Below are positions 8,716-17,288 of a stretch of DNA of 64,000 nucleotides, one piece after another. The notes under the pieces were generated by a model, which was given only the letters and a program-made list of their open reading frames with translations, did not search any database and was not told the origin of the DNA. Position numbers and translations under genes: made by a program. This DNA comes from Lentisphaeria bacterium UBA4640 (GTDB taxonomy: Bacteria; Verrucomicrobiota; Lentisphaeria; Victivallales; UBA1829). Positions within the stretch are counted from its first letter, which is position 1. Every line of letters begins with the position of its first letter. The DNA is taken from contig DHMO01000045.1 in NCBI GenBank assembly GCA_002405835.1, forward strand, positions 124,001 to 188,000, written 5' to 3'.

Positions 8716-9504
8716 ATGATGGAAAACTGGAAGTGGCATTTCGGTTTGCAGACGGGAAAATATGAGATTTCAATGGTCCGTTACGGCGCGGAACTTCCGA
8801 AACAGGAACTCTACCTCGGAATCCCGAAGAACAAACGCGGATTTGCGACTCTGCTCTATTTTCACGGAGGCGGTCTGACGGGGGACGGAATTGAAGTTCC
8901 TCTGCGGTGCGTTGACGGCGAACTCTGCGTCATCGGTGCACGTTACCGTCTCTCCGACGGAACATACAGCGCTCTGGATTCTCTGGAAGACGCCGTGCTT
9001 GCAACCGCATGGGTGATGAAACATATTGCGGAATACGGCGGCGATCCGAAGAAAATTTTCATCGGCGGAACCAGCGCGGGCGCGTGGCTGACGGCGATGG
9101 TGCTGATGAATCCGGCTCTGCTGAAAAAATATGGATGCAACAACCGTTCTCTTGCCGGACTTTTGAGTGTTTCGGGACAGATGGGAACGCACTTTACGGT
9201 CAAGCGCGATCTGCATTACAGGGAGCACGCCTGGGCTCCGGTGATCGATGAATACGCTCCGCTCAAATATGTTTCCGCCGATCTTCCGCCGGTCCTGCTT
9301 ATCACCGGAGATTTCGGGAAAGATATGCCGACGCGTGCGGAGGAGAATGCGTATATGGCATGCGCTCTGCGCGAGGTCGGTCATCGCGACACGCAGCATT
9401 TCGTGCTGGGCGGACACGCACACAACGACGTCCGGTTCAGCTGCGACCGTCTGATTCTGAATTTCATTGCCCGGCGCTGTGCGGAAATTGACGCGGAGAA
9501 GTAA
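8716..9504 (+). CDS. Alpha/beta-hydrolase esterase (HSL-like, HGGG motif)
   Basis: This 262-residue hydrolase has the oxyanion motif YFHGGG (about 48-53) and the nucleophile elbow GGTSAG with Ser120. Candidate Asp and His of the triad are in ITGDFGKD and GGHAHND. No signal peptide is present, so it acts in the cytoplasm, probably on a short acyl ester such as an acetylated sugar. The ATG at 8716 is preferred because AAGGAG ends 11 bases upstream; a TTG at 8707 would sit on that site. The following permease gene begins on the very next base, so the two are one operon controlled by the GntR regulator. Confidence 0.82.
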   Translation: MMENWKWHFGLQTGKYEISMVRYGAELPKQELYLGIPKNKRGFATLLYFHGGGLTGDGIEVPLRCVDGELCVIGARYRLSDGTYSALDSLEDAVLATAWVMKHIAEYGGDPKKIFIGGTSAGAWLTAMVLMNPALLKKYGCNNRSLAGLLSVSGQMGTHFTVKRDLHYREHAWAPVIDEYAPLKYVSADLPPVLLITGDFGKDMPTRAEENAYMACALREVGHRDTQHFVLGGHAHNDVRFSCDRLILNFIARRCAEIDAEK

Positions 9505-10428
9505 ATGGATTTATTGTTTTATATTGCAGCTCCGCTGGTCGGGTTTCTCGGGATGATGTCCGGCGGGTATTGGGGAGTCGGCTGCGGCTGGATCGTGGTG
9601 CCGACGATGCTGATTCTCGGCATGGGACCGTTTGAAGCGGTTGGAATCGGACTTCTCCAGATGGTTCCTTCCACGATTCTGACGGTTGCGAAACAGGCTC
9701 CGGAGATCGGCTGGAGACGCGGCGAACCGGGACGGACGCTCGTGCTTCCGCTTGCTCTCGGCGCAATGATGACTTCCCTGCTCGGCAAAATGCTGAACAC
9801 AAAACTTATTGCCGTGTGCGGATCGGCGCGTCCGATTCAGTGGATGCTGATCGGGTTCATCTCGTTTATCGTGATTCAGACACTCTGCAGCCGGACGGCG
9901 TGTTACAATGACCGGATGCCGGAAATCACGCGGAGGAAATCCCGGATTGCATTCGGAACAGGTGTCGCAACCGGAATTGTCTCTTCGATGCTGGGACTTG
10001 GCGGCGGAATCTTTGTGCGTCCGCTGCTGACCTCCGGTTTCCGTGTCCCGGAATATTACACGAGCCGGATTGTGCGTTTGCTCGTGCTGGTGACGACGGT
10101 TACGGGCGGAATTACCTATCTGTTTTCCTCGAAGGGTTTTGACATGCATATTTTCGGACTTTCCATGCTGGTTGCCGCGGGCGGAATTTTCGGTTTTCCG
10201 CTTGGCGCGAAACTGCACCGGATTGTTTACGATGCCGGTTATGCGCAACACATCCACAAGAGCTTTGCTGTCATCGCAGCGACGGTTCCGGTCAATACCC
10301 TGTTCAACATTTTCGGTTTGGCTGCATTGAGCCGCTGGCTGATGCTTGCTGTCGCCGTAATCCTTTCCGCTTATCTGACGCTTTTTTCACTTTACGCAAA
10401 AAAGAATCCGCGGGAAATCGGTGGATAG
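9505..10428 (+). CDS. TauE/SafE family membrane permease
   Basis: This 307-residue polytopic membrane protein has about eight helices in two repeated halves. The hallmark MLGLGGGIFVRPLL in the middle, and its counterpart SGGYWGVGCGWIVVPTMLIL near the start, match the duplicated TauE/SafE family. Members move small anions such as sulfite, sulfoacetate or other organosulfur and carboxylic compounds. The start follows the esterase stop without a gap. The pairing suggests handling of an acid produced or needed by that esterase, but the substrate cannot be told from the sequence. Confidence 0.85.
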   Translation: MDLLFYIAAPLVGFLGMMSGGYWGVGCGWIVVPTMLILGMGPFEAVGIGLLQMVPSTILTVAKQAPEIGWRRGEPGRTLVLPLALGAMMTSLLGKMLNTKLIAVCGSARPIQWMLIGFISFIVIQTLCSRTACYNDRMPEITRRKSRIAFGTGVATGIVSSMLGLGGGIFVRPLLTSGFRVPEYYTSRIVRLLVLVTTVTGGITYLFSSKGFDMHIFGLSMLVAAGGIFGFPLGAKLHRIVYDAGYAQHIHKSFAVIAATVPVNTLFNIFGLAALSRWLMLAVAVILSAYLTLFSLYAKKNPREIGG

Positions 10429-10448
10429 GTTTTCCCGCGGATATTTTG
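10406..10448. terminator. Bidirectional terminator between TauE and the SGNH esterase
   Basis: Perfect 12-base arms ATCCGCGGGAAA (10406-10417) and TTTCCCGCGGAT (10431-10442) surround the TauE stop codon. T-rich tracts follow the hairpin on both strands, so it should end both convergent transcripts. Confidence 0.75.
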
Positions 10449-10456
10449 CCGAAACT

Positions 10457-11491
10457 TTATTTCCCGGTGAGCAGCAAACGGACTTTGGCGGCGAGGGCGT
10501 CTGCATACAGAATCATGCCGTGATCATTGGGATGAACGCGGTCGGTGTAACATTCGCCGAAGTCGTCGCCGAGAATCGAGAGACCGTCGAGGAACGCATG
10601 TCCGGTCCGGAGGTGTGCGGCGGTCCGGCGGGTACGCCATTCGGAGGCCGGGTCTTCATTCGGAATGCGCAGGTGCGACACGGTCAGGATCGGCGTTTCC
10701 GGATGCGCTTCATGTAGAATGCGGCAGAATTCCGGAAGGGTCTTTTCGAGATCCTCCGGAGAGACGTTGGCGTCGTATGCGAGAATATAGATGCGCGGGT
10801 TCGGAATTTTGGCGAGTTCCTGCGCGACGACGGCTTCGCCGTGTCCGCTTCCGGAAAAACCGAAGTTCAGAAGCGGCATGCCGAGTTTCCGCGAAAGCTG
10901 ATTCGCCATTGCAAGCCCCGGACGCGATGCGCAGCAGCCGTGTTCAATCGAAGTTCCGTAAAGAACAACGGGACGCGGGTCGGCACCGGCGGGCGCCGGT
11001 TCGCAACGGGCGTTTTCAGATAACGCAATGCCGAATTCCATGATTTCCGCATAGAGCGGAAAATAGAGACGGTAGGTATGCGCGGTTCCGTCTCCGTCGG
11101 AAAACAGAGTCGCCGTGTAGGTGTGTTCCGGATAGCCGACTTCATCGAAGTTGAGACGCGAAATTCCGCAGTAGCTGCCGTCACGGTAGAGATCAAAACC
11201 GATCCGGCCGTAGGTCATGATATCGGCGGAATTGTTGATGACGCGCACGCGGGTGCGGATTTTGATGAACTTCGAATCGGTGGTGAAACAGAGCACGCCG
11301 CTTGCGGATTGACGGGCGTAAGCCTGAACTCCGGGCGGCAAATTCTCTGAAATGTTCAAACGGTAAAACGGTTCGCCCGGTTTGCGGAATGCAAAACCTT
11401 CCAGACGGAACCGGGGATCATCGGCGGAGAAAAAATGTTCGTTTCCGGCTTGTTCCGCTTCAACCGCCATATATTTGTCGTGCTTTTCCAT
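10457..11491 (-). CDS. SGNH/GDSL-type esterase with amino-terminal GxDLY domain
   Basis: This 344-residue protein has an amino-terminal beta domain containing the GFDLY motif (about 98-102) and then an SGNH hydrolase domain. The nucleophile is in YGTSIEHG (Ser181); NFGFSGSG supplies the Gly of block II, AYDAN the Asn of block III, and DRVHP the Asp317/His320 dyad of block V. This architecture (Lipase_GDSL_3 with GxDLY) is common among carbohydrate esterases that remove acetyl groups from glycans. No signal peptide is visible. It is the last gene of the PMI-ROK-GH42 operon, 86 bases after GH42, so it probably deacylates the same oligosaccharide. Confidence 0.82.
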   Translation of the reverse strand: MEKHDKYMAVEAEQAGNEHFFSADDPRFRLEGFAFRKPGEPFYRLNISENLPPGVQAYARQSASGVLCFTTDSKFIKIRTRVRVINNSADIMTYGRIGFDLYRDGSYCGISRLNFDEVGYPEHTYTATLFSDGDGTAHTYRLYFPLYAEIMEFGIALSENARCEPAPAGADPRPVVLYGTSIEHGCCASRPGLAMANQLSRKLGMPLLNFGFSGSGHGEAVVAQELAKIPNPRIYILAYDANVSPEDLEKTLPEFCRILHEAHPETPILTVSHLRIPNEDPASEWRTRRTAAHLRTGHAFLDGLSILGDDFGECYTDRVHPNDHGMILYADALAAKVRLLLTGK

Positions 11492-11512
11492 AAAGTCTTC
11501 CTTTTGATTTCA

Positions 11513-11539
11513 GAAAACCCGTTTTCAGTACGGGTTTTC
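11513..11539. other. Hairpin between the GH42 and SGNH esterase genes
   Basis: Perfect 9-base arms GAAAACCCG and CGGGTTTTC enclose a 9-base loop in the 86-base spacer. No real T tract follows on the minus strand, so this is more likely an mRNA-stabilising or partial attenuation structure than a full terminator. Confidence 0.45.
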
Positions 11540-11577
11540 ATAAGATAGCACATGATTGCGAGATTGCCAATGCGGTT

Positions 11578-13662
11578 CTATTTTTTGTATCCGATGACCA
11601 TAACGGTCTCTTCCGGCGCAAGCGGCTGTTCGAGAACGGTTCCGCCATTTTGCCGGACTCCATTCCGTGTGAAGGCCGCATAGGAGCTTTCCAGTTCGAC
11701 CCGCGCGGTGACGGAGGTCTGTGTGCGGTTGCCGAGAATGAAGACATCGGCATCCGGACCGTGCATGACGCTGCACTCGATTTTTGCGGAGGGGGCAACG
11801 TTGAGAACCGGTTTCACGCCGTGCCGGAACGCGAATTCCGCCATGGCGTTCATGGTGGCTTCATCGGAGCCGAGACGCTGGAGTCCGAGGGTGATATAAG
11901 ATCCGGCAAGGAGCGTTTCCCCTTTGCCGAATTTGTTTCGGACGATGAGAGCTTTCCCGTTTTCTTCCGCAAGAACTTCTCCGGTGGTCTGGACAAGGTA
12001 CTGGCGGAACATGTATCCGCGCAGAGCGCCGAGACGGAACTCAGTATCGCGGGCGGCAATGAAGTCCGCTTCCTGACAGCCGAACATCTCATCCAGACCG
12101 TGTCCGGGGATCATACGGCGCAGGAAAACGTGTTCGTCCAGATATGCGCAGCGTCCATCCGCCCAGACGGCGCCGCCGTTTGCGGTAAATTCACGGATTT
12201 TGTCCGCAACCGCCTTCGACATGACCATGACGTGCGGGAGATAGAGCGCTTTGTACTGGTTGAGAACGCCTTCCTCAATCTGGCATTCGGTGATGTAATC
12301 GACCGCGATGTGCGCATGGTTCAGCGCTTTGTAACAGCCGTAACAGGCGCGATTGTGGTCGTCACCCTCGGTGACGTGCGGTTTGCTCCGGTGCTGCAGA
12401 AGCGTCAGATTGCGAGTGTTGACGGAGGCGAGAATTGCAACTTCCGGTTTGACCGGTTCCGCCCGGGCGAGGATTTCCGCATTCACCCGGATGTCGGCGC
12501 CGAAGAGTTTCGCGGCTTCCGAACGTTCAGTCGGTCCGCCGTCATGAACGCGGCGCAGACTGAATTCGCCGACTTCCATCATGCTGGAACGCCAGGACTG
12601 CCACTCCCAGAAGAGGACTCCGCGCAGACCGCGTCCGAGTGAATGATAGAGAGTGTGTGTGATATCTTCCGGAGATGGCGTGAATTTGAACTGGTGGTAG
12701 TAGGTTGTCCCCGCCTGGAATTCGCCGACCCAGGCGTCGCGTCCCTGCGCCCAGCTTCTGGCGGAGTCGATGCAGTGCAGATAGAGCGGAGCGAAATCCT
12801 TCGGCTCCTTTTCACGGAAGAAGAAATAGTGTGTCGGGTGAAGGGATACGCTGATGGAATCCAGAGTTTTTCCGAGTTTCCATTCATTGAGTCCGCACTC
12901 CATGCCGTTGAAAGTCGGATGATCGGGATTGGCATGTGTTTCATGCACGGGATCGATGGAACGGACCGTGTCGCGCAGCCAGCGCATATTGCGGTCCAGA
13001 TTTTCTGTGTTGAACTCATAAAAGTCGTACTGAATCGGAGTGACTCTGCCGCGTGAACCGAATTCAAAGGCATCGGCGAGCCATTCGGGGGTGAGTTCCT
13101 CAAGGGATTCGGGACATGCGGTGGTGAAGACCTGGCACTCGCCGAGCCACGCACTCCGGAGCGCTTCGATGTCCGGATATTTTGCTTTGAGCCATTCGGT
13201 GAAACGTTTCAGTGTGGATGGACAGGTGCAGGGAGCCTGGTTCGGCTCGTTCCAGAGGTTCCAGATTGCAAGAGCGGGGGCGTCTTTGTAACGCTCCACG
13301 GTGCGGCGGACAAAGTTTTCCATCGGGACGGCAACTTCCGGACGGTCGAAGCAGGGGTAACGCTTGTCGCGGTCGTCAATGCCCTTTTCAAGCAGTTCCT
13401 TGAGGAGCCAGAGCGGGAGATAGAGTCCGAAAGTCTCCATGACTTTGATTCCGAACTTGTCTGCGGCCTCCAGCAGAATATCGTGCTGGCGGAAGTCCCA
13501 GACGCCTTTGCGCGGCTCAACTTTTTCCCACCAGATGAAGGAACGGATGATGTTGAAATTGTTGTCCCGGATGCGGCGCATGTCCTCTTCGATTTCGCGG
13601 ACGCCGTAATTCGGATTGAGCCAGTACATGGCTCCGAGCATGAAAGGTTTGCGTTTGTTCAT
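11578..13662 (-). CDS. Beta-galactosidase-like enzyme, GH42 family
   Basis: This 694-residue clan GH-A enzyme has a TIM barrel (about 1-390) with acid/base Glu139 in WNLWNEPN and nucleophile Glu314 in WVGEFQAG. A class-I glutamine-amidotransferase-like trimerisation domain (about 400-610; KALYLPHVMVMSKAV) and a small beta domain follow. Spacing of the two glutamates fits GH42. It lacks a signal peptide, so it should hydrolyse imported beta-galactosides or related beta-glycosides. It overlaps the upstream ROK gene by four bases. Its neighbours (mannose-6-phosphate isomerase, sugar kinase, esterase) suggest that the true substrate may not be simple lactose. Confidence 0.88.
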   Translation of the reverse strand: MNKRKPFMLGAMYWLNPNYGVREIEEDMRRIRDNNFNIIRSFIWWEKVEPRKGVWDFRQHDILLEAADKFGIKVMETFGLYLPLWLLKELLEKGIDDRDKRYPCFDRPEVAVPMENFVRRTVERYKDAPALAIWNLWNEPNQAPCTCPSTLKRFTEWLKAKYPDIEALRSAWLGECQVFTTACPESLEELTPEWLADAFEFGSRGRVTPIQYDFYEFNTENLDRNMRWLRDTVRSIDPVHETHANPDHPTFNGMECGLNEWKLGKTLDSISVSLHPTHYFFFREKEPKDFAPLYLHCIDSARSWAQGRDAWVGEFQAGTTYYHQFKFTPSPEDITHTLYHSLGRGLRGVLFWEWQSWRSSMMEVGEFSLRRVHDGGPTERSEAAKLFGADIRVNAEILARAEPVKPEVAILASVNTRNLTLLQHRSKPHVTEGDDHNRACYGCYKALNHAHIAVDYITECQIEEGVLNQYKALYLPHVMVMSKAVADKIREFTANGGAVWADGRCAYLDEHVFLRRMIPGHGLDEMFGCQEADFIAARDTEFRLGALRGYMFRQYLVQTTGEVLAEENGKALIVRNKFGKGETLLAGSYITLGLQRLGSDEATMNAMAEFAFRHGVKPVLNVAPSAKIECSVMHGPDADVFILGNRTQTSVTARVELESSYAAFTRNGVRQNGGTVLEQPLAPEETVMVIGYKK

Positions 13663-14492
13663 TCAGATTCTCTCTTTCTTGCATATTCGTATGCGCCGTA
13701 AAGCGCGGCGTCTTCACCGAGAAGCGAGCGGCGCACGGGGAGGGCGGGAGGAACTGGACCGAACAGTTCCAGATCGCGGGCGATCTGCCCGCCGATGACA
13801 ATGACTTCCGCTGCAAGTTCGCGGCTCCATCCGGTCAGCAGTTCGAACAGCGCGGAACCGTATCCGAGCCAGACTTTCTGCGCGGCGCGGTCGCCCTCTT
13901 TTGCACGGAGAGCGATTTCCTTCACATTTTCCGCCGGATATTCCGCAAGCAGTGCGCGTGCGGAGACGGCATCCTCTGCGATTCCGCCGCGGAAGGGTTT
14001 GTTCCAGAGCGAGACGTTCTCCGCCGGGCTTCCCGCGGGACTTGTCAGCGGTTTGCCATCAACGGCGAACGCCGCTCCGAGTCCGGTTCCGAGCGTCACG
14101 CCGCCGGCGCGGGAGAATCCCCGTGCGGCTCCGCAGGTGATCTCTCCGAGCAGAAAGGCGTTCGCGTCATGCAGGAACACGGCGTCGGTTCCTCCGGAGA
14201 GTTCGCGGAAACTGCAGCCGTCGACAGCCGCGAACTTGTGCTTCATCCGGAAGATTCCGGCGGAGTAGTCGAACGGGCCCGGGATTGAGACGGCGGCGCG
14301 GTCGAATGTTTCCGCCTGCCGGATTGCCCGGCGGACGGATTCGGCGATCTCTTCCCTGGTTCCGCCGGAGCAGGCCGGAACCTGCGGGAGTTTCCGGAGA
14401 AGTTTTCCGGCGGAGAACAGGGCGGATTTTATGAACGTTCCGCCGATGTCCAGCGCAAGGATTATTTCAGCATGGTCTTGGTTACTTTGCAT
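13659..14492 (-). CDS. ROK-family sugar kinase lacking the zinc motif
   Basis: This 277-residue ROK protein has the phosphate-binding LALDIGGTFIK (Asp15 region), the catalytic Asp in FLHDANAF (Asp109) and the glycine-rich GVTLGTGLG. It is shorter than typical ROK kinases (about 300-320) and lacks the CxCGxxGCxE zinc-binding motif usual in the family. There is no helix-turn-helix, so it is an enzyme rather than a repressor. It probably phosphorylates a hexose at C6 for the isomerase encoded immediately upstream. Its start lies inside the upstream gene (31-base overlap) behind GGGGA, so translation is coupled. Confidence 0.82.
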   Translation of the reverse strand: MQSNQDHAEIILALDIGGTFIKSALFSAGKLLRKLPQVPACSGGTREEIAESVRRAIRQAETFDRAAVSIPGPFDYSAGIFRMKHKFAAVDGCSFRELSGGTDAVFLHDANAFLLGEITCGAARGFSRAGGVTLGTGLGAAFAVDGKPLTSPAGSPAENVSLWNKPFRGGIAEDAVSARALLAEYPAENVKEIALRAKEGDRAAQKVWLGYGSALFELLTGWSRELAAEVIVIGGQIARDLELFGPVPPALPVRRSLLGEDAALYGAYEYARKRESE

Positions 14493-16267
14493 GGCGTTTT
14501 CCCCAGATTGATGATGGTGTATTCGCCCATGGAGGCGGGAACGACGACCATATCCATGTATTTCGCATGATACGATTTCGCAGGATCATTTTTGGAGCAG
14601 ACGAGGATTTCCGCGCCCTGAACCAGAACGAGGACATGGAACTTCGCTCCCTGCGTATTATCGGAAATTTCGCGGTCGAACGAGAAGCGGCGCAGACTGA
14701 AGTAGATCAGATCGTGTTCGCCCACAATCTCCTCTTTCCAGCCTTCGCCTTCGCGGACGGTGCGCGGTTTCGGACGGAGGACTCCGTCGATGGCGCTTCT
14801 GCGGCGGTCGGCGACAAGGACATTTTTGCCGTGAATCGAGTGAATCGGGCGCGGGTTGCCGTCGAGGTCTTTGCGCAGGTAATCGTAAAGTTTGAATGTA
14901 TAGCTTCCGATGGTGTAACTTCCGATTTCGAGAACGAGCTGATTGCGTCCGGAGGCGTGAATGGTTCCGCCTGGGAGCAGGAACTGGTCGCCCTCTTCGC
15001 TCGGAAAACTGTTGACGAATTTGTCGTGGTCAAACGGGATGTGTTCTTTTTCCGCCTTCTCGATGCAGCGGAAGAACTCATCCACATTGCAGTCGTCCTG
15101 AAGCCCGAGATAGGTTTTCGATCCGGCGGTTTTGACGCAGTAGTAACTCTCATCCTGCTGGAACGGTTCGCCGAAGTGTTCCGTGTTGTAGGCTTTCGGG
15201 GGGTGGACCTGGATGGACATGTTTCCGCTGCCGCCGTAGGTGTCGTCGTAGTTGAAGCGGATCGGGAAGACGCGTCCGAAGCGGGCGACGCTTTCCGGCC
15301 CCATGAGCGCTTCCGCCTCCTGTTTGAAGAAGGTGGAGAAGGGAATGTTGAAGGTGTCTTTGCCGACTTTGATCTGAAGGCTGACTTCGTTCGGAATCAT
15401 ATCGAAGACCCACGCGCAGTTGCGCATGTCGTCGGGGAGATGACGCAGCTGTTTGACAAAGTTTCCGCCCCAGACGCCTTCCAGATAAACCGGTGTGCAG
15501 CGGAAGGGCGATTGCACCTGAATGTCGAAAACCTCTTTCAGAACATCAAGCGGAAGCATTTTCATGCGGTCGCTCATGTTGTCGTCGATGTAATATGCGA
15601 CGCCATTGTTCCGGATCAGGTTTTGACGGTGCAGCATGGCGATTTCGTAATCGTAATAATACATGCGGCGGAAAATGTAAGGCAGAGTGCGCTTCTTTTC
15701 CGTGTCGCCGAAGTTGCGGACCTTGTGTTCGCGGATGCGGAGCGTGGTTTCGAGCGGGGTGACATCAAGAAACACCGCAAGGTCGCCGTCTTCGCGGAAA
15801 GCGGGGAGTGCGGAGCCGAACCCGTAAAGGATTACAAGGGAATCCGCGGCGCGGCTTTCTTTGAGAAGGCGGACGAGGGCGGCTGTTTTTGCGTTGTCAA
15901 ACAGCGTTTCCGGCTCGCGGTGTCTGGATTTTCCGAACAGGAGAATCGGGTCGATGACGCGGTCTTCGGGGAGAGAATCCGCGAGCATGGTTTCGAGTTC
16001 CGCCGGGCTTTTGTACGCGGAAGAAACATCAATTTTTGTGACGGCGCGGTCTCCGGCGGCGTCGGCGATGCGATCGCAGAGAATGGCGTAATCCGCTCCG
16101 ACATAACCGTCAAGGATCAGGACTTTGTGTGCGGGCAGTTCGCGGAGCAGACGTTCCGCAATCGCTTCGTTGCCCATCAGAGATTTTGCTGCGGCTGCAG
16201 CGGGAATCTTCGGACGGTTCAGTGCTTCCGGGTCGGTGAATCGGTACGGTTTGAACATGAAACTCAT
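14462..16267 (-). CDS. Class I mannose-6-phosphate isomerase fused to an amino-terminal kinase-like domain
   Basis: This 601-residue two-part protein carries a type I phosphomannose isomerase in residues of about 250-600. SIQVHPP supplies zinc ligands Gln353 and His355, DESYY holds Glu373, and GTIHASG holds His437. The enzyme interconverts mannose-6-phosphate and fructose-6-phosphate. Residues of about 40-235 resemble a P-loop uridine-kinase/phosphoribulokinase fold (KVLILDGYVGADY, VFLDVTPLETTLRIR), but I see no Walker A GxxxxGKS, so it is likely degenerate or regulatory. Similar long isomerases occur in gut anaerobes. It is the first gene of the operon and divergent from an RpiR regulator. 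Confidence 0.85.
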   Translation of the reverse strand: MSFMFKPYRFTDPEALNRPKIPAAAAAKSLMGNEAIAERLLRELPAHKVLILDGYVGADYAILCDRIADAAGDRAVTKIDVSSAYKSPAELETMLADSLPEDRVIDPILLFGKSRHREPETLFDNAKTAALVRLLKESRAADSLVILYGFGSALPAFREDGDLAVFLDVTPLETTLRIREHKVRNFGDTEKKRTLPYIFRRMYYYDYEIAMLHRQNLIRNNGVAYYIDDNMSDRMKMLPLDVLKEVFDIQVQSPFRCTPVYLEGVWGGNFVKQLRHLPDDMRNCAWVFDMIPNEVSLQIKVGKDTFNIPFSTFFKQEAEALMGPESVARFGRVFPIRFNYDDTYGGSGNMSIQVHPPKAYNTEHFGEPFQQDESYYCVKTAGSKTYLGLQDDCNVDEFFRCIEKAEKEHIPFDHDKFVNSFPSEEGDQFLLPGGTIHASGRNQLVLEIGSYTIGSYTFKLYDYLRKDLDGNPRPIHSIHGKNVLVADRRRSAIDGVLRPKPRTVREGEGWKEEIVGEHDLIYFSLRRFSFDREISDNTQGAKFHVLVLVQGAEILVCSKNDPAKSYHAKYMDMVVVPASMGEYTIINLGKTPCKVTKTMLK

Positions 16268-16313
16268 GGTGGACAGCCTTTTGTTGTGTTTGCAATTTTA
16301 TTGATTGTTTTAA

Positions 16314-16342
16314 ATTATACATCATATTTAGTGAAAAGTCAA
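16314..16342 (-). promoter_or_regulatory. Promoter of the PMI-ROK-GH42-esterase operon
   Basis: On the minus strand, TTGACT is followed after 17 bases by a perfect TATAAT. It lies about 47 bases before the isomerase start and nine bases from the divergent RpiR promoter. Confidence 0.75.
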
Positions 16343-16351
16343 GAGGCTTTC

Positions 16352-16380
16352 TTGCAAAAAGTCAAAAAATATGCTATTGT
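16352..16380 (+). promoter_or_regulatory. Promoter of the RpiR-family regulator gene
   Basis: TTGCAA and TATTGT are spaced by 17 bases. The element sits back to back with the isomerase operon promoter and ends 27 bases before the regulator start, so one bound regulator could control both. Confidence 0.6.
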
Positions 16381-16406
16381 ACGGAAAAACAACAAGGAAA
16401 TTGATT

Positions 16407-17267
16407 ATGGCGGAGACAACATTGCCGATTCTGCTGTCGATTCGCCGGAAGCTGCCGGAGCTTTCGGGGAATTTCCGGAATATCGCGGAGCAGATTCTGA
16501 AAAGTCCGGAGAGCGTTCTGAATGAGCGGGTCAGCGACCTTGCAAAGCGGAGCCGCTGCGATTCCGCACAGGTGATACGCCTCTGCCAGAAGTTCGGATT
16601 CGATGGATTTTCGAGTCTGAAGAACCGTATTATGGAGGATTTTCTCAAACAGCGGCGGACGCTGGAGAGCCAGATTCCGGCCAAAGGAAATTCCTTCGAT
16701 CAACTCAAGCGGAAATTCGCCGATGAATTCACCCGGACGGTCAACGATACGCTCAATGAAATTGATGAAGCGCAGATCGGCGCGGCGGCGGGACACATCA
16801 GCCGCTCGCGTCTGATTCTGATTTCCGGATTCGGATCTTCGGGGCTTGTCGCGCGCGACCTGCAGACCAAATTGCTGCGTCTCGGTTTTACTGCGCTTTT
16901 TCTGGATGATGCGGAGATTCTGCGTTCCATGTGCGCGACGTTGACGGCGGAGGATCTTTTTATCGCGATTTCTTTCAGCGGAAGCACGAAGTATCTGCTG
17001 GACGACGTGGCCGTGGCGCGGAAGAACGGGACGGCGGTGATCGGGCTTACCAGCTATCCGGATTCGCCGCTCGCCGCGGCTTCCACGCAGACTTTGCTGA
17101 CGACTGCCGATGAGCAGCAGCTGCGTCTCGGTGCAATGGTTTCCGTTGTCGCCCAGTACCTGGTTGTGGATATTCTGATTTCTTACCTGGCAAAACAGGA
17201 CAGGGAGCGGACGGAAGAGCGGATCATCTCCATCTACCGGAAATCGGTGAGCGGAGAGAACGCCTGA
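16407..17267 (+). CDS. MurR/RpiR-family transcriptional regulator with SIS domain
   Basis: This 286-residue protein has an amino-terminal RpiR helix-turn-helix (about 1-80; RVSDLAKRSRCDSAQVIRLC) and a sugar-isomerase (SIS) domain (about 120-255; LILISGFGSSGLVARDLQTK, ISFSGSTKYLLDD) that should bind a phosphosugar. Start 16407 is chosen for AAGGA just upstream; an in-frame ATG at 16371 overlaps the -10 region. It is divergent from the mannose-6-phosphate isomerase operon, with the two promoters back to back. It therefore probably controls that operon in response to a hexose phosphate such as mannose-6-phosphate. Confidence 0.9.
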   Translation: MAETTLPILLSIRRKLPELSGNFRNIAEQILKSPESVLNERVSDLAKRSRCDSAQVIRLCQKFGFDGFSSLKNRIMEDFLKQRRTLESQIPAKGNSFDQLKRKFADEFTRTVNDTLNEIDEAQIGAAAGHISRSRLILISGFGSSGLVARDLQTKLLRLGFTALFLDDAEILRSMCATLTAEDLFIAISFSGSTKYLLDDVAVARKNGTAVIGLTSYPDSPLAAASTQTLLTTADEQQLRLGAMVSVVAQYLVVDILISYLAKQDRERTEERIISIYRKSVSGENA

Positions 17268-17288
17268 ATCCGTCCGCCTGCAAAAAAA

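Noticed and set aside
14567..16525. A 652-codon antisense frame over the phosphomannose isomerase gene
   Set aside because: It runs across the divergent promoters and the start of the RpiR gene and has the same shadow-type composition; the isomerase reading has zinc-site motifs.
17268..17288. A terminator between the convergent RpiR and SDR genes
   Set aside because: There is a run of A residues but no convincing stem next to it.
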